A DNA stretch of 64,000 nt from Tragulus kanchil (lineage: Eukaryota > Chordata > Mammalia > Artiodactyla > Tragulidae): the NCBI GenBank assembly GCA_022376925.1, contig JAIOJX010000005.1:92353001-92417000 (forward strand). The letters run 5' to 3'. Below are positions 49,175 to 60,230 of this stretch, one piece after another. Position 1 is the first letter of the stretch. Each line of letters opens with the position of its first letter. The translations under genes and the position numbers were made by a program. Below the pieces are notes generated by a model that saw only the letters and a list, made by a program, of their open reading frames with translations, made no database searches and was not told where the DNA came from.

Positions 49175-49214
49175 CTTTGGTTGCTAATAGCTTCTTTTGT
49201 TCATAGTCAAATGC
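49175..49214 (-). CDS. BICC1: BICC1 microexon, duplicate copy 2
   Basis: An identical 40-nt exon with the same acceptor and donor, 1170 bp from copy 1. The exact offset differs by 3 nt from that of the neighbouring exon pair (1167) because a G run in the SINE between them has a different length in the two copies. The order microexon, exon, microexon, exon is what a block duplication covering both exons gives. It cannot represent mutually exclusive exons without breaking phase. Confidence 0.85.
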
Positions 49215-49387
49215 CTGGAAAGAAAACAGAAAATCTTTACTGTCAGTCTCTCCAAATGTCATGCCAATGCTCCATGAAGATTCTGAATACAATCCAGGCA
49301 TCTGCCTAAGACAAATGCTAAGCTCTGCACCATAATGTGACAGTAATCCATGCAATTCTGATAAACTTAAGCATGTTTTCAAAACTG

Positions 49388-50044
49388 ATTCATTATAACC
49401 ACATATTACTACATCTGACTTTAAGTCATGACAGTCACAAGAGATAGAAATTTTCCTTCGAAGGGAAACAAATTCCTCTTCATTATGAATATTTAACATA
49501 CCGGGACCAATATATGCTAAATACAGTGAATAACTTAATAACAGCTATGCTGAATTTCAAAATGATGCATTCTCAAAATACTTTCAGGTTCTCTAGTATT
49601 AGCCTTCTTTGTTTCTCAAAATCCCCTCTTCCTTTAGGTAAAGTGGTATGATGTCATGACAACCAATGAAAGTATGTCGCCTAATTGGCATCATCTGTGC
49701 TCTTAAAGGAACATAAATGACAAATGCCTAGCTTTAATCTATGGTGACATAAGCAATATGTTAAAACTAAACCTAAATAAAAATAGAAACCTGAATTTTA
49801 AGAATGAAACCTAGTTATCTTTCATTGCACTGGAGTAGGATAGCACCCTTTGTTCTTCCCGTCCACAATGAGTGATGATGGCACCGTGGGGTCTGTATAC
49901 AGACCAAGGTAAGTTTTGAAGAAAGAAGTCCAGATACAGCTCCATCTCAAATGCTGACTCAGGGTTCTCAATTCCCCCATTCAGGAACTAGCTTAGGCTT
50001 GAGTTAAAAATGTCTCTTATGAGTAATAAGCTCTATTGGAAAAT
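49388..50044. other. BICC1 intron, nothing recognised
   Basis: Unduplicated intron. The 159-codon minus-strand open frame at 49020-49499 ends here; only 13 of its codons are the real microexon, the rest is read-through of intron. Confidence 0.6.
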
Positions 50045-50157
50045 AATTGAAAAAAAAAAAAAACAGATTTACACATATATGTATATCGACTTTGCTACAC
50101 AACTGAAACTAACACAATATTGTAATTCAAATATACTTCAATAGGTTAAGAAAAAAA
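50045..50157 (+). mobile_element. L1 3' tail fragment
   Basis: ACACAACTGAAACTAACACA, then TTGTAATTCAAATATACTTC and an A-rich end: the last 100 bp of an L1 3'UTR. Confidence 0.75.
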
Positions 50158-50516
50158 AGTCTCAAAGGCCTATCAGACACTTTAAGAACACACTAGCATG
50201 AGCTCTTTGATCCTTCCTCCCAGGAGGACAGGAGGACTACACCGCCATATGCAGGGTGTCCATACAATTTATGGTGTGAAAGAGGATACTTCTGAAAGTG
50301 AAAGGTACTACAAACAACTGGGCCAAACTAATAAGAGTAAACTGGCTGATTTAGACCAACCGGAAAGAGCATGGCAGGAAATGGGGAGAGTCAGATTTTT
50401 AGATCACACAGTTTGATAATGTTTTTGAAATCCTAGGTCTAAAATGGCTCTGGGAATTAAAATCAACCTTTAATGACTAATGGCTACTAGCAAGTTGTGG
50501 GGAAATTCTAAAGCTA
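50158..50516. other. BICC1 intron, nothing recognised
   Basis: Unduplicated intron with a 72-codon chance frame. No repeat family recognised. Confidence 0.5.
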
Positions 50517-50700
50517 CTTGTTCAATAAATATTTATTATGTGCCTTCTGGTTATAGACACTGTGCTGCACTTTGTGGAAGAATAAAACAATGGGTCAAAA
50601 ATAATCTATAGCCTCAAATCATAGCAAGGCTTAGCAGGGAGGAGTAAGAGAAGTATCCACAAAATAAATTAGAAAGTGAGATAAATGTGAAGAGAGAGAT
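50517..50700 (+). repeat. Old interspersed repeat, L2-like
   Basis: GTTCAATAAATATTTATTAT followed by GTGCCTTCTGG and GACACTGTGCTGC, the start of a widespread old mammalian LINE/SINE 3' sequence. Family uncertain. Confidence 0.4.
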
Positions 50701-50868
50701 GGAGACACAGAAGTTCAAGGACAATCAGAAGACAAAGGTCATCTCAGGAGCAGAGATTACCTTTAGCAGAAGGAATCAGAGACCTCTTCAATCTCCCTCC
50801 CTGTCAACACTCAGTAACTCTTTGATTTCTAACTCACTGATTTCTTTGTGATATTAAAAGTCAGCTCT

Positions 50869-51114
50869 TGGGCTTCCCTGGTGGTCCAGTAGATAAAGAG
50901 TTCACCTTGCAGAGCAAGGAGCACCAGTTTGATCCCTGGCCTGGGGAAGATCCCACATGCCGCGGAGCGGCTAGACCAGTGTGTCCAATTACAAGCCAGT
51001 GCTCTGCAACGAGAGAGTCCACTGCAATGAGAGGCCCACATAGGCCAAAGAATTAAGATGGATGAAAATAAATAAATGAAGAACCAATAAAAGAGGCCAA
51101 ATTTTTTTAAAAAA
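50869..51114 (+). mobile_element. tRNA-Glu SINE (type A), sense, copy 1
   Basis: GGGCTTCCCTGGTGGTCCAG head, B-box-like GTTTGATCCC, the type-A body TGTCCAATTACAAGCCAG, ending in GAGGCCAAATTTTTTTAAA. An 8-bp target-site duplication TCAGCTCT is at 50861-50868 and 51115-51122. Confidence 0.87.
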
Positions 51115-51984
51115 TCAGCTCTCCACTAATGGCATGAATACATCTATTTAAATTGAAATTCTGTCACCAAAAACATTCACACCCATCCTAAAAGACAGGA
51201 ACATGCAAAGCCTCACAGTAGGTATGAACTTGGTGGAAATGATGGGACTCACAGGATGGATGAACATCACAGAGGGACCATAAGGGAGTCTGATGCCTCT
51301 TAGATGAGAGAACTTTTAATTTATAGTAACTGAAAATAAATCTACCAGAGAAAATGTAACAAATGCCTTTGTTTTTAACTTTGCACTTTATCAAGGCCAT
51401 GGCTTTTGTAAAAACATCCATCTAAAAACTCATGAAAATGTTCAAATGCAAAGGATTAGAAAAAGCAGACAAGCAGAACTGTATTGTAATTCTCACTGGA
51501 ATTACAGAAGTGCGATTTAGTTCCATGAATTAATTTCTTTGACATATCTGTGACAACTTCTTTGTTTCTAGGATTCTATGAAGCTTTTCCCTTTTTTGGA
51601 GGTGGGAGGACGGAGATCGTAAACCTTACTATGAAGTAGGTAAGCCTACCATTGCTTCAGACACTGAGATCAAATGTTTACAGACATCTCTTAAAGCACA
51701 GAAGCCTTAGCTTTCATATTGTGATCTATATACAAATCAGATTTCTGAATTTCATGATCAATAATCTGTGGGGGTTTTTTGTAATTGGCTGAATACTTTG
51801 AAAATGAATACAGAGAAAATTCCTGCTGAGGAAAAAAAAAAAAAAAGACAAAGGTCATCTCAGGAGCAGAGATTACCTTTAGCAGAAGGAATCAGAGACC
51901 TCTTCAATCTCCCTCCCTGTCAACACTCAGTAACTCTTTGATTTCTAACTCACTGATTTCTTTGTGATATTAAAAGTCAGCTCT

Positions 51985-52230
51985 TGGGCTTCCCTGGTGG
52001 TCCAGTAGATAAAGAGTTCACCTTGCAGAGCAAGGAGCACCAGTTTGATCCCTGGCCTGGGGAAGATCCCACATGCCGCGGAGCGGCTAGACCAGTGTGT
52101 CCAATTACAAGCCAGTGCTCTGCAACGAGAGAGTCCACTGCAATGAGAGGCCCACATAGGCCAAAGAATTAAGATGGATGAAAATAAATAAATGAAGAAC
52201 CAATAAAAGAGGCCAAATTTTTTTAAAAAA
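51985..52230 (+). mobile_element. tRNA-Glu SINE (type A), duplicate copy
   Basis: The same insertion at +1116 bp in duplication 20, with no difference noticed. Confidence 0.86.
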
Positions 52231-53474
52231 TCAGCTCTCCACTAATGGCATGAATACATCTATTTAAATTGAAATTCTGTCACCAAAAACATTCACACCC
52301 ATCCTAAAAGACAGGAACATGCAAAGCCTCACAGTAGGTATGAACTTGGTGGAAATGATGGGACTCACAGGATGGATGAACATCACAGAGGGACCATAAG
52401 GGAGTCTGATGCCTCTTAGATGAGAGAACTTTTAATTTATAGTAACTGAAAATAAATCTACCAGAGAAAATGTAACAAATGCCTTTGTTTTTAACTTTGC
52501 ACTTTATCAAGGCCATGGCTTTTGTAAAAACATCCATCTAAAAACTCATGAAAATGTTCAAATGCAAAGGATTAGAAAAAGCAGACAAGCAGAACTGTAT
52601 TGTAATTCTCACTGGAATTACAGAAGTGCGATTTAGTTCCATGAATTAATTTCTTTGACATATCTGTGACAACTTCTTTGTTTCTAGGATTCTATGAAGC
52701 TTTTCCCTTTTTTGGAGGTGGGAGGACGGAGATCGTAAACCTTACTATGAAGTAGGTAAGCCTACCATTGCTTCAGACACTGAGATCAAATGTTTACAGA
52801 CATCTCTTAAAGCACAGAAGCCTTAGCTTTCATATTGTGATCTATATACAAATCAGATTTCTGAATTTCATGATCAATAATCTGTGGGGGTTTTTTGTAA
52901 TTGGCTGAATACTTTGAAAATGAATACAGAGAAAATTCCTGCTGAGGAAATTATTTAAAATAATCATAAAAATCTGTGAACCAACATACTCATCAATAAC
53001 ATTTAGCGTCTCCTTTAGAAAAACTAAAGCTTCACATTATTTATTTTTGTAACTAAGGAACACCAAACAAATTCATCTTCTCCATTTCACAGACAGAAAA
53101 ATATTATATCTATTTGTCTAAGCCTATGCTTAGAAATACCAGCTTTCACATTAATCTAAATTTTTTAAGCAACAGACGAAAAATGTTATTTGCGTAAGAA
53201 ACAGTGACATAGACCATGTTAGATTCACTTTTAATATTATATTTTAAAGAAGTCGCCTCACTTAAACTAATTCCTGCATTTCATTTTTTAAAGTTTATAG
53301 CAAAATCAATTCCTAACTACTGCATATACATTTAAATTTAATTTTGAGTAGCATGCCAAAGGAAAACTGAATTTCTGCTCTACTGCCAAAGGCTCACTGA
53401 ACTCCCCATTCCCCAACCTAGGCACCCGACATTTTAGAGGACGCTCCCTTTTTCTTTTCTTTTTTTATGGTTAC

Positions 53475-53637
53475 CTGCATGTTGATATATGATGGCCGAG
53501 GGGCGAGGCGGGCCCTTTCATTGTTCTGCTGGGCAGCAGCCCTCTCTGCAGCACGCTCACTCCCTGGAGCCTTCTTGTCAGCCAGGGGGCTTTCTGCAGC
53601 ACCCAGTTCAGGGTCGGAGAGCAACCTGTCAGTGCTG
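53475..53637 (-). CDS. BICC1: BICC1 coding exon (linker region), copy 1
   Basis: Most upstream BICC1 exon in the window. The minus strand has a pyrimidine-rich acceptor ending CACAG at 53638 and a donor CAG|GTAACC at 53474. One base completes a codon from the previous exon; 54 codons follow, beginning STDRLLSDPELGAAESPLAD and ending YINMQ. This is the Ala/Arg/Glu-rich linker between the KH domains and the SAM domain of Bicaudal-C 1, which represses bound mRNAs in cytoplasmic granules. I assign it from recalled similarity to mammalian BICC1 and because it splices in frame to the next exon (NMQ to AFDYEQ). An acceptor 3 nt further in is possible (tandem CAGCAG), which would remove one residue. 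The exon sits inside a 1.1 kb tandem duplication. Confidence 0.9.
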
Positions 53638-54575
53638 CTGTGAGAGAGAGTTTGGAATGGAACACACCGCTGTTACACATACACATACCCCACCTTTCCT
53701 GGTTTACCATGTAGGTTTACCACTGTCCACCACTTACAGGCATTATCTCATTTAATTCTCCCAGCACTGCTACGAGGTAAAGACTGCCAAAAACATTCGG
53801 TGGGAAGATACCTAAGGAGGAAAGGCGTGGGGTTTTTGGGTAAGCGAAACCTTACTATGAAGTAGGTAAGCCTACCATTGCTTCAATACAAATGTTTACA
53901 GACATCTCTTAAAGCACAGAAGCCTTAGCTTTCATATTGTGATCTATATACAAATCAGATTTCTGAATTTCATGATCAATAATCTGTGGGGGTTTTTTGT
54001 AATTGGCTGAATACTTTGAAAATGAATACAGAGAAAATTCCTGCTGAGGAAATTATTTAAAATAATCATAAAAATCTGTGAACCAACATACTCATCAATA
54101 ACATTTAGCGTCTCCTTTAGAAAAACTAAAGCTTCACATTATTTATTTTTGTAACTAAGGAACACCAAACAAATTCATCTTCTCCATTTCACAGACAGAA
54201 AAATATTATATCTATTTGTCTAAGCCTATGCTTAGAAATACCAGCTTTCACATTAATCTAAATTTTTTAAGCAACAGACGAAAAATGTTATTTGCGTAAG
54301 AAACAGTGACATAGACCATGTTAGATTCACTTTTAATATTATATTTTAAAGAAGTCGCCTCACTTAAACTAATTCCTGCATTTCATTTTTAATGTTTATA
54401 GCAAAATCAATTCCTAACTACTGCATATACATTTAAATTTAATTTTGAGTAGCATGCCAAAGGAAAACTGAATTTCTGCTCTACTGCCAAAGGCTCACTG
54501 AACTCCCCATTCCCCAACCTAGGCACCCGACATTTTAGAGGACGCTCCCTTTTTCTTTTCTTTTTTTATGGTTAC

Positions 54576-54738
54576 CTGCATGTTGATATATGATGGCCGA
54601 GGGGCGAGGCGGGCCCTTTCATTGTTCTGCTGGGCAGCAGCCCTCTCTGCAGCACGCTCACTCCCTGGAGCCTTCTTGTCAGCCAGGGGGCTTTCTGCAG
54701 CACCCAGTTCAGGGTCGGAGAGCAACCTGTCAGTGCTG
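54576..54738 (-). CDS. BICC1: BICC1 linker exon, duplicate copy 2
   Basis: This is a base-for-base duplicate of the exon at 53475-53637, displaced by 1101 bp, with both splice sites and the same 54 codons. The flanking intron is copied too. Two exons of 163 nt in series would shift the reading frame (163 is not a multiple of 3), so the transcript cannot use both. I treat it as a redundant assembly copy. It lies on the more complete side of the junction, since its upstream intron continues into an intact SINE and MIR that are garbled behind copy 1. Confidence 0.85.
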
Positions 54739-54825
54739 CTGTGAGAGAGAGTTTGGAATGGAACACACCGCTGTTACACATACACATACCCCACCTTTCC
54801 TGGTTTACCATGTAGGTTTACCACT

Positions 54826-55222
54826 GTCCACCACTTACAGGCATTATCTCATTTAATTCTCCCAGCACTGCTACGAGGTAAAGACTGCCTGTAATGTAGG
54901 AGACTAAGGTTCGATCCCTCGGTGGGGAAGATACCCTAAGGAGGAAATGGTAACCCATCCAGTATTCTTGCCTGGAGAATTCCCATGGACAGAGGAGCCT
55001 GGCAGGCTGTCGTCCTTGGGATTGCAAAGCATCGGGCACAACTGAGCGACACACACACACACTTTCTCTCTTTTTCTTTTTTTCTTTCTCTTTCTCTCTC
55101 TCTCAGGAAGGCAGTTATTATTATCCCTGTTCTTCTGATGAGGGAAGTACCTGGTCCAAGGTCACGCCTCTGATAAATGGTAGAGCTGGGATTTGAGCCC
55201 AGACTCTCTGACTCTAGAGTTG
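54826..55222 (+). repeat. MIR interrupted by a SINE
   Basis: MIR parts at 54826-54891 (GGCATTATCTCATTTAATTC, CTACGAGGTAAAG) and 55107-55222 (AGTTATTATTATCCC, CCAAGGTCACGCC, GAGCTGGGATTTGAGCCCAG), split by a Bov-A2 type SINE. The two halves read continuously once the SINE is ignored. A duplicate is at 55917-56313. Confidence 0.75.
54892..55106 (+). mobile_element. Bov-A2-type SINE inserted in MIR, copy 1
   Basis: A 5'-truncated sense SINE: GTTCGATCCCTCGGTGGGGA, AAGGAGGAAATGGTAACCCA, TATTCTTGCCTGGAGAATTC, AAGCATCGGGCACAACTGAG, then (CA)n and a CT-rich microsatellite as tail. Confidence 0.82.
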
Positions 55223-55702
55223 GTGCTGAAACTGTTTCAAGATATGAATTCACACACATTAGAGTATATATGACATTTGGTATAGGATACATGTGGAATA
55301 GATGTACAGACAAGATTCCTAATTTATAGGCAACAGAGATATCTCTGACCCATGTTTACTCAGCCTGAACAAACTGAGTCAATCTGAAAGCATGCAGGTC
55401 ATCTCTGTGCAAAACACATGGCACTGTTAACAAATCAGCTATGATAAAGGCTGCAGATAAGCAAATATTCTTTAACATCTTTTCAGGGTGCAGAGAAAGA
55501 ACACCCTGAATACCTCATGAACGTGCTTCTTCAAATGGGGGAGCATTACCTGAAATATAAGAATTTCTAGTACCCTCTACATGCAGCTCAAGTTCAACCC
55601 CAACTGCATGTTAAGCTCAAGTAAAACAGAAATAACCAACAATATTAGTCCAAGAGCTGAAATGTTCTCACATTCTTCTTTGTCTCATTGTCTATTCAGC
55701 CG

Positions 55703-55831
55703 GGCGGGCCCTTTCATTGTTCTGCTGGGCAGCAGCCTCTCTGCAGCACGCTCACTCCCTGGAGCCTTCTTGTCAGCCAGGGGCTTTCTGCAGCACCCAG
55801 TTCAGGGTCGGAGAGCAACCTGTCAGTGCTG
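55703..55831 (-). pseudogene. BICC1: BICC1 linker exon, truncated third copy
   Basis: About 129 nt of the same exon recur a third time because duplications 21 and 22 overlap. The copy keeps the acceptor side and about four fifths of the exon but lacks the donor end, since the block starts inside the exon (GCGGGCCC at about 55704). It has 1-nt deletions in a C run and a G run, and its pyrimidine tract lacks one GA unit. It cannot be spliced or translated. The damage is what a low-quality contig end would give. Confidence 0.85.
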
Positions 55832-55982
55832 CTGTGAGAGAGTTTGGAATGGAACACACCGCTGTTACACATACACATACCCCACCTTTCCTGGTTTACC
55901 ATGTAGGTTTACCACTGTCCACCACTTACAGGCATTATCTCATTTAATTCTCCCAGCACTGCTACGAGGTAAAGACTGCCTG

Positions 55983-56199
55983 TAATGTAGGAGACTAAGG
56001 TTCGATCCCTCGGTGGGGAAGATACCCTAAGGAGGAAATGGTAACCCATCCAGTATTCTTGCCTGGAGAATTCCCATGGACAGAGGAGCCTGGCAGGCTG
56101 TCGTCCTTGGGATTGCAAAGCATCGGGCACAACTGAGCGACACACACACACACTTTCTCTCTTTTTCTCTCTTTTTTTCTTTCTCTTTCTCTCTCTCTC
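55983..56199 (+). mobile_element. Bov-A2-type SINE, duplicate copy
   Basis: The same element at +1091 bp in duplication 22, with a tail one tetranucleotide longer. Confidence 0.8.
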
Positions 56200-56793
56200 A
56201 GGAAGGCAGTTATTATTATCCCTGTTCTTCTGATGAGGGAAGTACCTGGTCCAAGGTCACGCCTCTGATAAATGGTAGAGCTGGGATTTGAGCCCAGACT
56301 CTCTGACTCTAGAGTTGGTGCTGAAACTGTTTCAAGATATGAATTCACACACATTAGAGTATATATGACATTTGGTATAGGATACATGTGGAATAGATGT
56401 ACAGACAAGATTCCTAATTTATAGGCAACAGAGATATCTCTGACCCATGTTTACTCAGCCTGAACAAACTGAGTCAATCTGAAAGCATGCAGGTCATCTC
56501 TGTGCAAAACACATGGCACTGTTAACAAATCAGCTATGATAAAGGCTGCAGATAAGCAAATATTCTTTAACATCTTTTCAGGGTGCAGAGAAAGAACACC
56601 CTGAATACCTCATGAACGTGCTTCTTCAAATGGGGGAGCATTACCTGAAATATAAGAATTTCTAGTACCCTCTACATGCAGCTCAAGTTCAACCCCAACT
56701 GCATGTTAAGCTCAAGTAAAACAGAAATAACCAACAATATTAGTCCAAGAGCTGAAATGTTCTCACATTCTTCTTTGTCTCATTGTCTATTCA

Positions 56794-58150
56794 GCCGTGC
56801 CAGGGGGCAGAGGGCCCTTAGAACACAACAGGAGAAGCTCAGAGCTTTGTTTGACAGAAGTTCAGAAAGGCTTCATGCGGGCTTGTGACCAGGAATTAAA
56901 GGGCATCTGCAGGTCCACCACTGCACAACAGCAGCTCAGAGGGAACAGCATAAGCGAAGGGAAGGAAGCATGTGGGCCCCGTCACTGGTGGTGTGAAAGC
57001 CAGCGCTATTTCTCTAACCTATAATAAATAATGTTCATCTGGCATATTAGTACCATGTCCAGAAAAACACAGATAAAGCAGATTTGGACCAAATGGGAAC
57101 AACGGTAATTAATCAAAGAGTTTATAAAAGTAGAACAGATTTTTCTTTTCACAAAAGCAAAACAGATTTTGGAGAAAAAGAGAGAAATAAGAACAGAATT
57201 ATTATTAACACAACATTTTTGATCAACTATGCTTCAATAAAAAATTTTAATTAAAAAAATAGATGTGTTGTATGTGCCTAAAGACACTATTCTGTAAGGA
57301 TATAAAAACAAGTAGAGGAAACTGGGCGGATGAAGTGGACGAGAACAAAACATTTCTATGTGGAAGCATTCCACTGTCTTAACATTTTTAAAACATGAAT
57401 AGACTGCCTATTTGGAAAAAAATGGAAATAGAAAATAAAGATAACACATTTGTAATCCTTAACAGTGCTATCATAAGGGAGAAATATATTTAATATAACA
57501 TAGGTATTTATATTCATTGTTACTTGTAATAAGTAAAATCATGATACTGCCAGGTATTCCTTACCAAAGTGAATAGTTAACTACCTTAAAGCAAGGAGTC
57601 ATAGTTTAAATTGGAAATTCAAAGCCAAATGAAGGAGAACTCACACTATAAAAATTTCTTAAAACAAAAATAATAGTTAAAATTGCCCTTCTGATTACTG
57701 AAGAGGAGGGAGAATGTTCAAGTTTCAGATGAAAAGAGGTGGTTTAGAGGATCCACATATAAACCCAACCAGCTAAAGGAAGGGGAGGGGCAACAGAGAA
57801 GACTTAGAGACAAGCCCAAAATGGACTCACTGGTGCTAAACCCTACATCAACAGACCAAGGCTTTAGACCTAACCTGACTGCAGTTTCAGACTCTGGTAG
57901 GAATATAGTCTTAACCAGTCCTATCTGGAATTTTCCTGGCCAACTCTAGAGAGGTAATCTACCAGATAGACCCTTGCCTTCTCCCAAAGGAACGTGACTT
58001 TGCCTGAAATAATCCTTTCTTTTGTTGAACTTCTTTGTCACTCCTTTATTGTGCTTTAAAAATGTTTTCTGCAGCATTTTAGAGTTCCTTTCTATGTGCT
58101 AGATGGGATGTTCCTGACTCATGAACTGTTGAATAAAGCAAACTTGATCT
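56794..58150. other. BICC1 intron with an L1 tail
   Basis: Unduplicated intron. L1 3' tail at about 57155-57262 (TTTTTGATCAACTATGCTTC then AATAAAAAATTTT). No exon with BICC1-like sequence seen. Confidence 0.55.
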
Positions 58151-58671
58151 TTAAGCATAGTTTAATTTTAGTTTTCTTTTTCTTTCTTAAACCAATTTGA
58201 GAGCAGTAATAGGTCAGAAGGAGGCTTCCAGTAACTTCAGAGATGAGAAACACAGGTGTGGCACCTGCAAACCCTTTTCAGTTCTCTCTCTCTGCTGTTT
58301 CTGAGGGCTGCAGGTAAATTCCTTTCAGTTCTGAGCTCTGCTCTTTTTGTACTAAGCTCCGAATCTAATTAGCTTCCCAGTACAGCTTCTGCCAGACGGC
58401 TCTGCCTGCAGCTCAAGCCCTTAGCCTTTATTTCAGACCACGATGGTCCATTAACTGGTGGAAACCCCCATGCCTTGATTCTGTCCCAAGAATCAATACA
58501 TGTGGGAACGATGTATGTGAAGTCCCTGGTCCTCAGTCCCCATATGAGGAGGTCTGCTGGTTCAGCTCTTTCCCCAGGCCAAGGTCCCATGGCAGAAATT
58601 GGGGGTGATGCACACAGGGCCTTTAAATGAGACCCCAAATCTTTTGGTTACCGCCAATTTAAGGTACACAT

Positions 58672-59168
58672 TGAAAGAATGAAAAATCAGATAACCTCAG
58701 ATAACCTGGTTTCAACAGACTAAGTTGCTCCACCCAAAGGCAGGTAAACATCCTCCCTGAGGCCCCCTCCCTCCGAACGAGCGACTCTCCCCATACGAGG
58801 CCTCCGCCCACCAAATTCCAACTCTCGGCGGCACTTCCTGGAATGAGTCTGCTTTTGAACATGTAACCAATCATGTAATGCCCAATGTGCCCGCCAAACA
58901 TGTAACCAATCGTGTAATGCCTAATGTGCCCGCCAAACATATAGCCAATCATATGTTGCCTAATGTATCTGTGTTAATTTGAGATTCTGCCCTATAAAAA
59001 CCCCGGAATCCTTGACGAGGGTGTGCAGCTTGTTTGACCAGGCTGACCCCCGTGTGTGCACTCGCTCAATAAAATACTACTCTTGCTTTTGCAGCTCTTG
59101 GTCTGGTCTTTGAGACTCGGGGACCCCTGAAATCTCTGCTCCCTCCCATCGGGGAACAGAGTTTATCA
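58672..59168 (+). mobile_element. Solo LTR of an endogenous retrovirus, copy 1
   Basis: A 497-bp LTR starting TGAAAG and ending ATCA, flanked by the 5-bp direct repeat CACAT (58667-58671 and 59169-59173). U3 has three CCAAT-bearing units of about 39 bp (near 58858-58960), a TATAAAAA box at 58993, and an AATAAA polyadenylation signal at about 59067. No primer-binding site or gag/pol follows, so it is a solo LTR left by recombination. The general layout fits a gammaretrovirus-like (ERV1) LTR, though a 5-bp target site would be unusual for that class. Confidence 0.82.
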
Positions 59169-59751
59169 CACATGTTTGTCTTGTTTTAGAGCAAATTTTA
59201 TTTTAGGTCAGAAGGAGGCTTCCAAAAATTTTAAGCATAGTTTAATTTTAGTTTTCTTTTTCTTTCTTAAACCAATTTGAGAGCAGTAATAGGTCAGAAG
59301 GAGGCTTCCAGTAACTTCAGAGATGAGAAACACAGGTGTGGCACCTGCAAACCCTTTTCAGTTCTCTCTCTCTGCTGTTTCTGAGGGCTGCAGGTAAATT
59401 CCTTTCAGTTCTGAGCTCTGCTCTTTTTGTACTAAGCTCCGAATCTAATTAGCTTCCCAGTACAGCTTCTGCCAGACGGCTCTGCCTGCAGCTCAAGCCC
59501 TTAGCCTTTATTTCAGACCACGATGGTCCATTAACTGGTGGAAACCCCCATGCCTTGATTCTGTCCCAAGAATCAATACATGTGGGAACGATGTATGTGA
59601 AGTCCCTGGTCCTCAGTCCCCATATGAGGAGGTCTGCTGGTTCAGCTCTTTCCCCAGGCCAAGGTCCCATGGCAGAAATTGGGGGTGATGCACACAGGGC
59701 CTTTAAATGAGACCCCAAATCTTTTGGTTACCGCCAATTTAAGGTACACAT

Positions 59752-60230
59752 TGAAAGAATGAAAAATCAGATAACCTCAGATAACCTGGTTTCAACAGAC
59801 TAAGTTTCTCCACCCAAAGGCAGGTAAACATCCTCCCTGAGGCTCCCTCCCACAGAAGGACTCTCAGGATACGAGGCCTCCGCCCACCAGCACTTCCTGG
59901 AATGAGTCTGCTTTTGAACATGTAACCAATCATGTAATGCCCAATGTGCCCGCCAAACATGTAACCAATCGTGTAATACCTAATGTGCCCGCCAAACATA
60001 TAGCCAATCATATGTTGCCTAATGTATCTGTGTTAATTTGAGATTCTGCCCTATAAAAACCCCGGAATCCTTGACGATGGTGTGCAGCTTGTTTGACCAG
60101 GCTGACACCCGAGTGTGCACTCGCTCAATAAAATACTACTCTTGCTTTTGCAGCTCTTGGTCTGGTCTTTGAGTCTCAGGGACCCCCTGGAAATCTCTGC
60201 TCCCTCCCATCGGGGGAACGGAGTTTATCA
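59752..60230 (+). mobile_element. Solo LTR, second version
   Basis: The same LTR with the same CACAT flanks at +1080 bp (479 bp long). It differs from copy 1 by substitutions in U3 and R/U5 (for example GACGATGGTG for GACGAGGGTG) and lacks a block near 59855-59895. Flanking intron is shared, so it is not an independent insertion. Confidence 0.8.

Larger units (their letters stand above)
47078..49387. repeat. Tandem duplication 19 (period 1167-1170 bp)
   Basis: Copy A 47078-48220, about 24 bp of filler, copy B 48245-49387. Covers two BICC1 exons and the SINE between them. The SINE head differs (TTTGCGGGGGTCGG versus TTTGGGGGGGGGTCGG), accounting for the 3-bp change in period. Confidence 0.95.
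50730..52948. repeat. Tandem duplication 20 (period 1116 bp)
   Basis: Copy A 50730-51828, an A-run filler, copy B 51846-52948. Contains an intact sense SINE with its target sites and intron. No coding exon inside. Confidence 0.95.
52737..54960. repeat. Tandem duplication 21 (period 1110 then 1101 bp)
   Basis: Copy A 52737-53838, copy B 53847-54960. It contains the most upstream BICC1 exon in the window. The tail of copy A (53787-53846) is a garbled version of the SINE start that is clean at 54892-54960. Copy B lacks about 9 bp near its start. Confidence 0.95.
54609..56793. repeat. Tandem duplication 22 (period 1095 then 1091 bp)
   Basis: Copy A 54609-55700, copy B 55704-56793, starting inside the BICC1 exon at the microhomology CAGCCG. 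Copy B lost single bases in C and G runs of the exon and gained one CTCT unit in the pyrimidine microsatellite. Confidence 0.95.

Noticed and set aside
47168..49214. Mutually exclusive duplicated exons of BICC1
   Set aside because: Exon copies and the introns between them, including a SINE with its target sites, are identical. True exon duplications show older intron divergence.
49020..49499. 159-codon minus-strand frame as a gene
   Set aside because: Only the 13-codon BICC1 microexon inside it is coding; the frame runs across splice sites into intron.
58659..60011. Peptide with repeated IGYMFGGHIGHY units on the minus strand
   Set aside because: It is the reverse-strand reading of the CCAAT repeats in the LTR U3.
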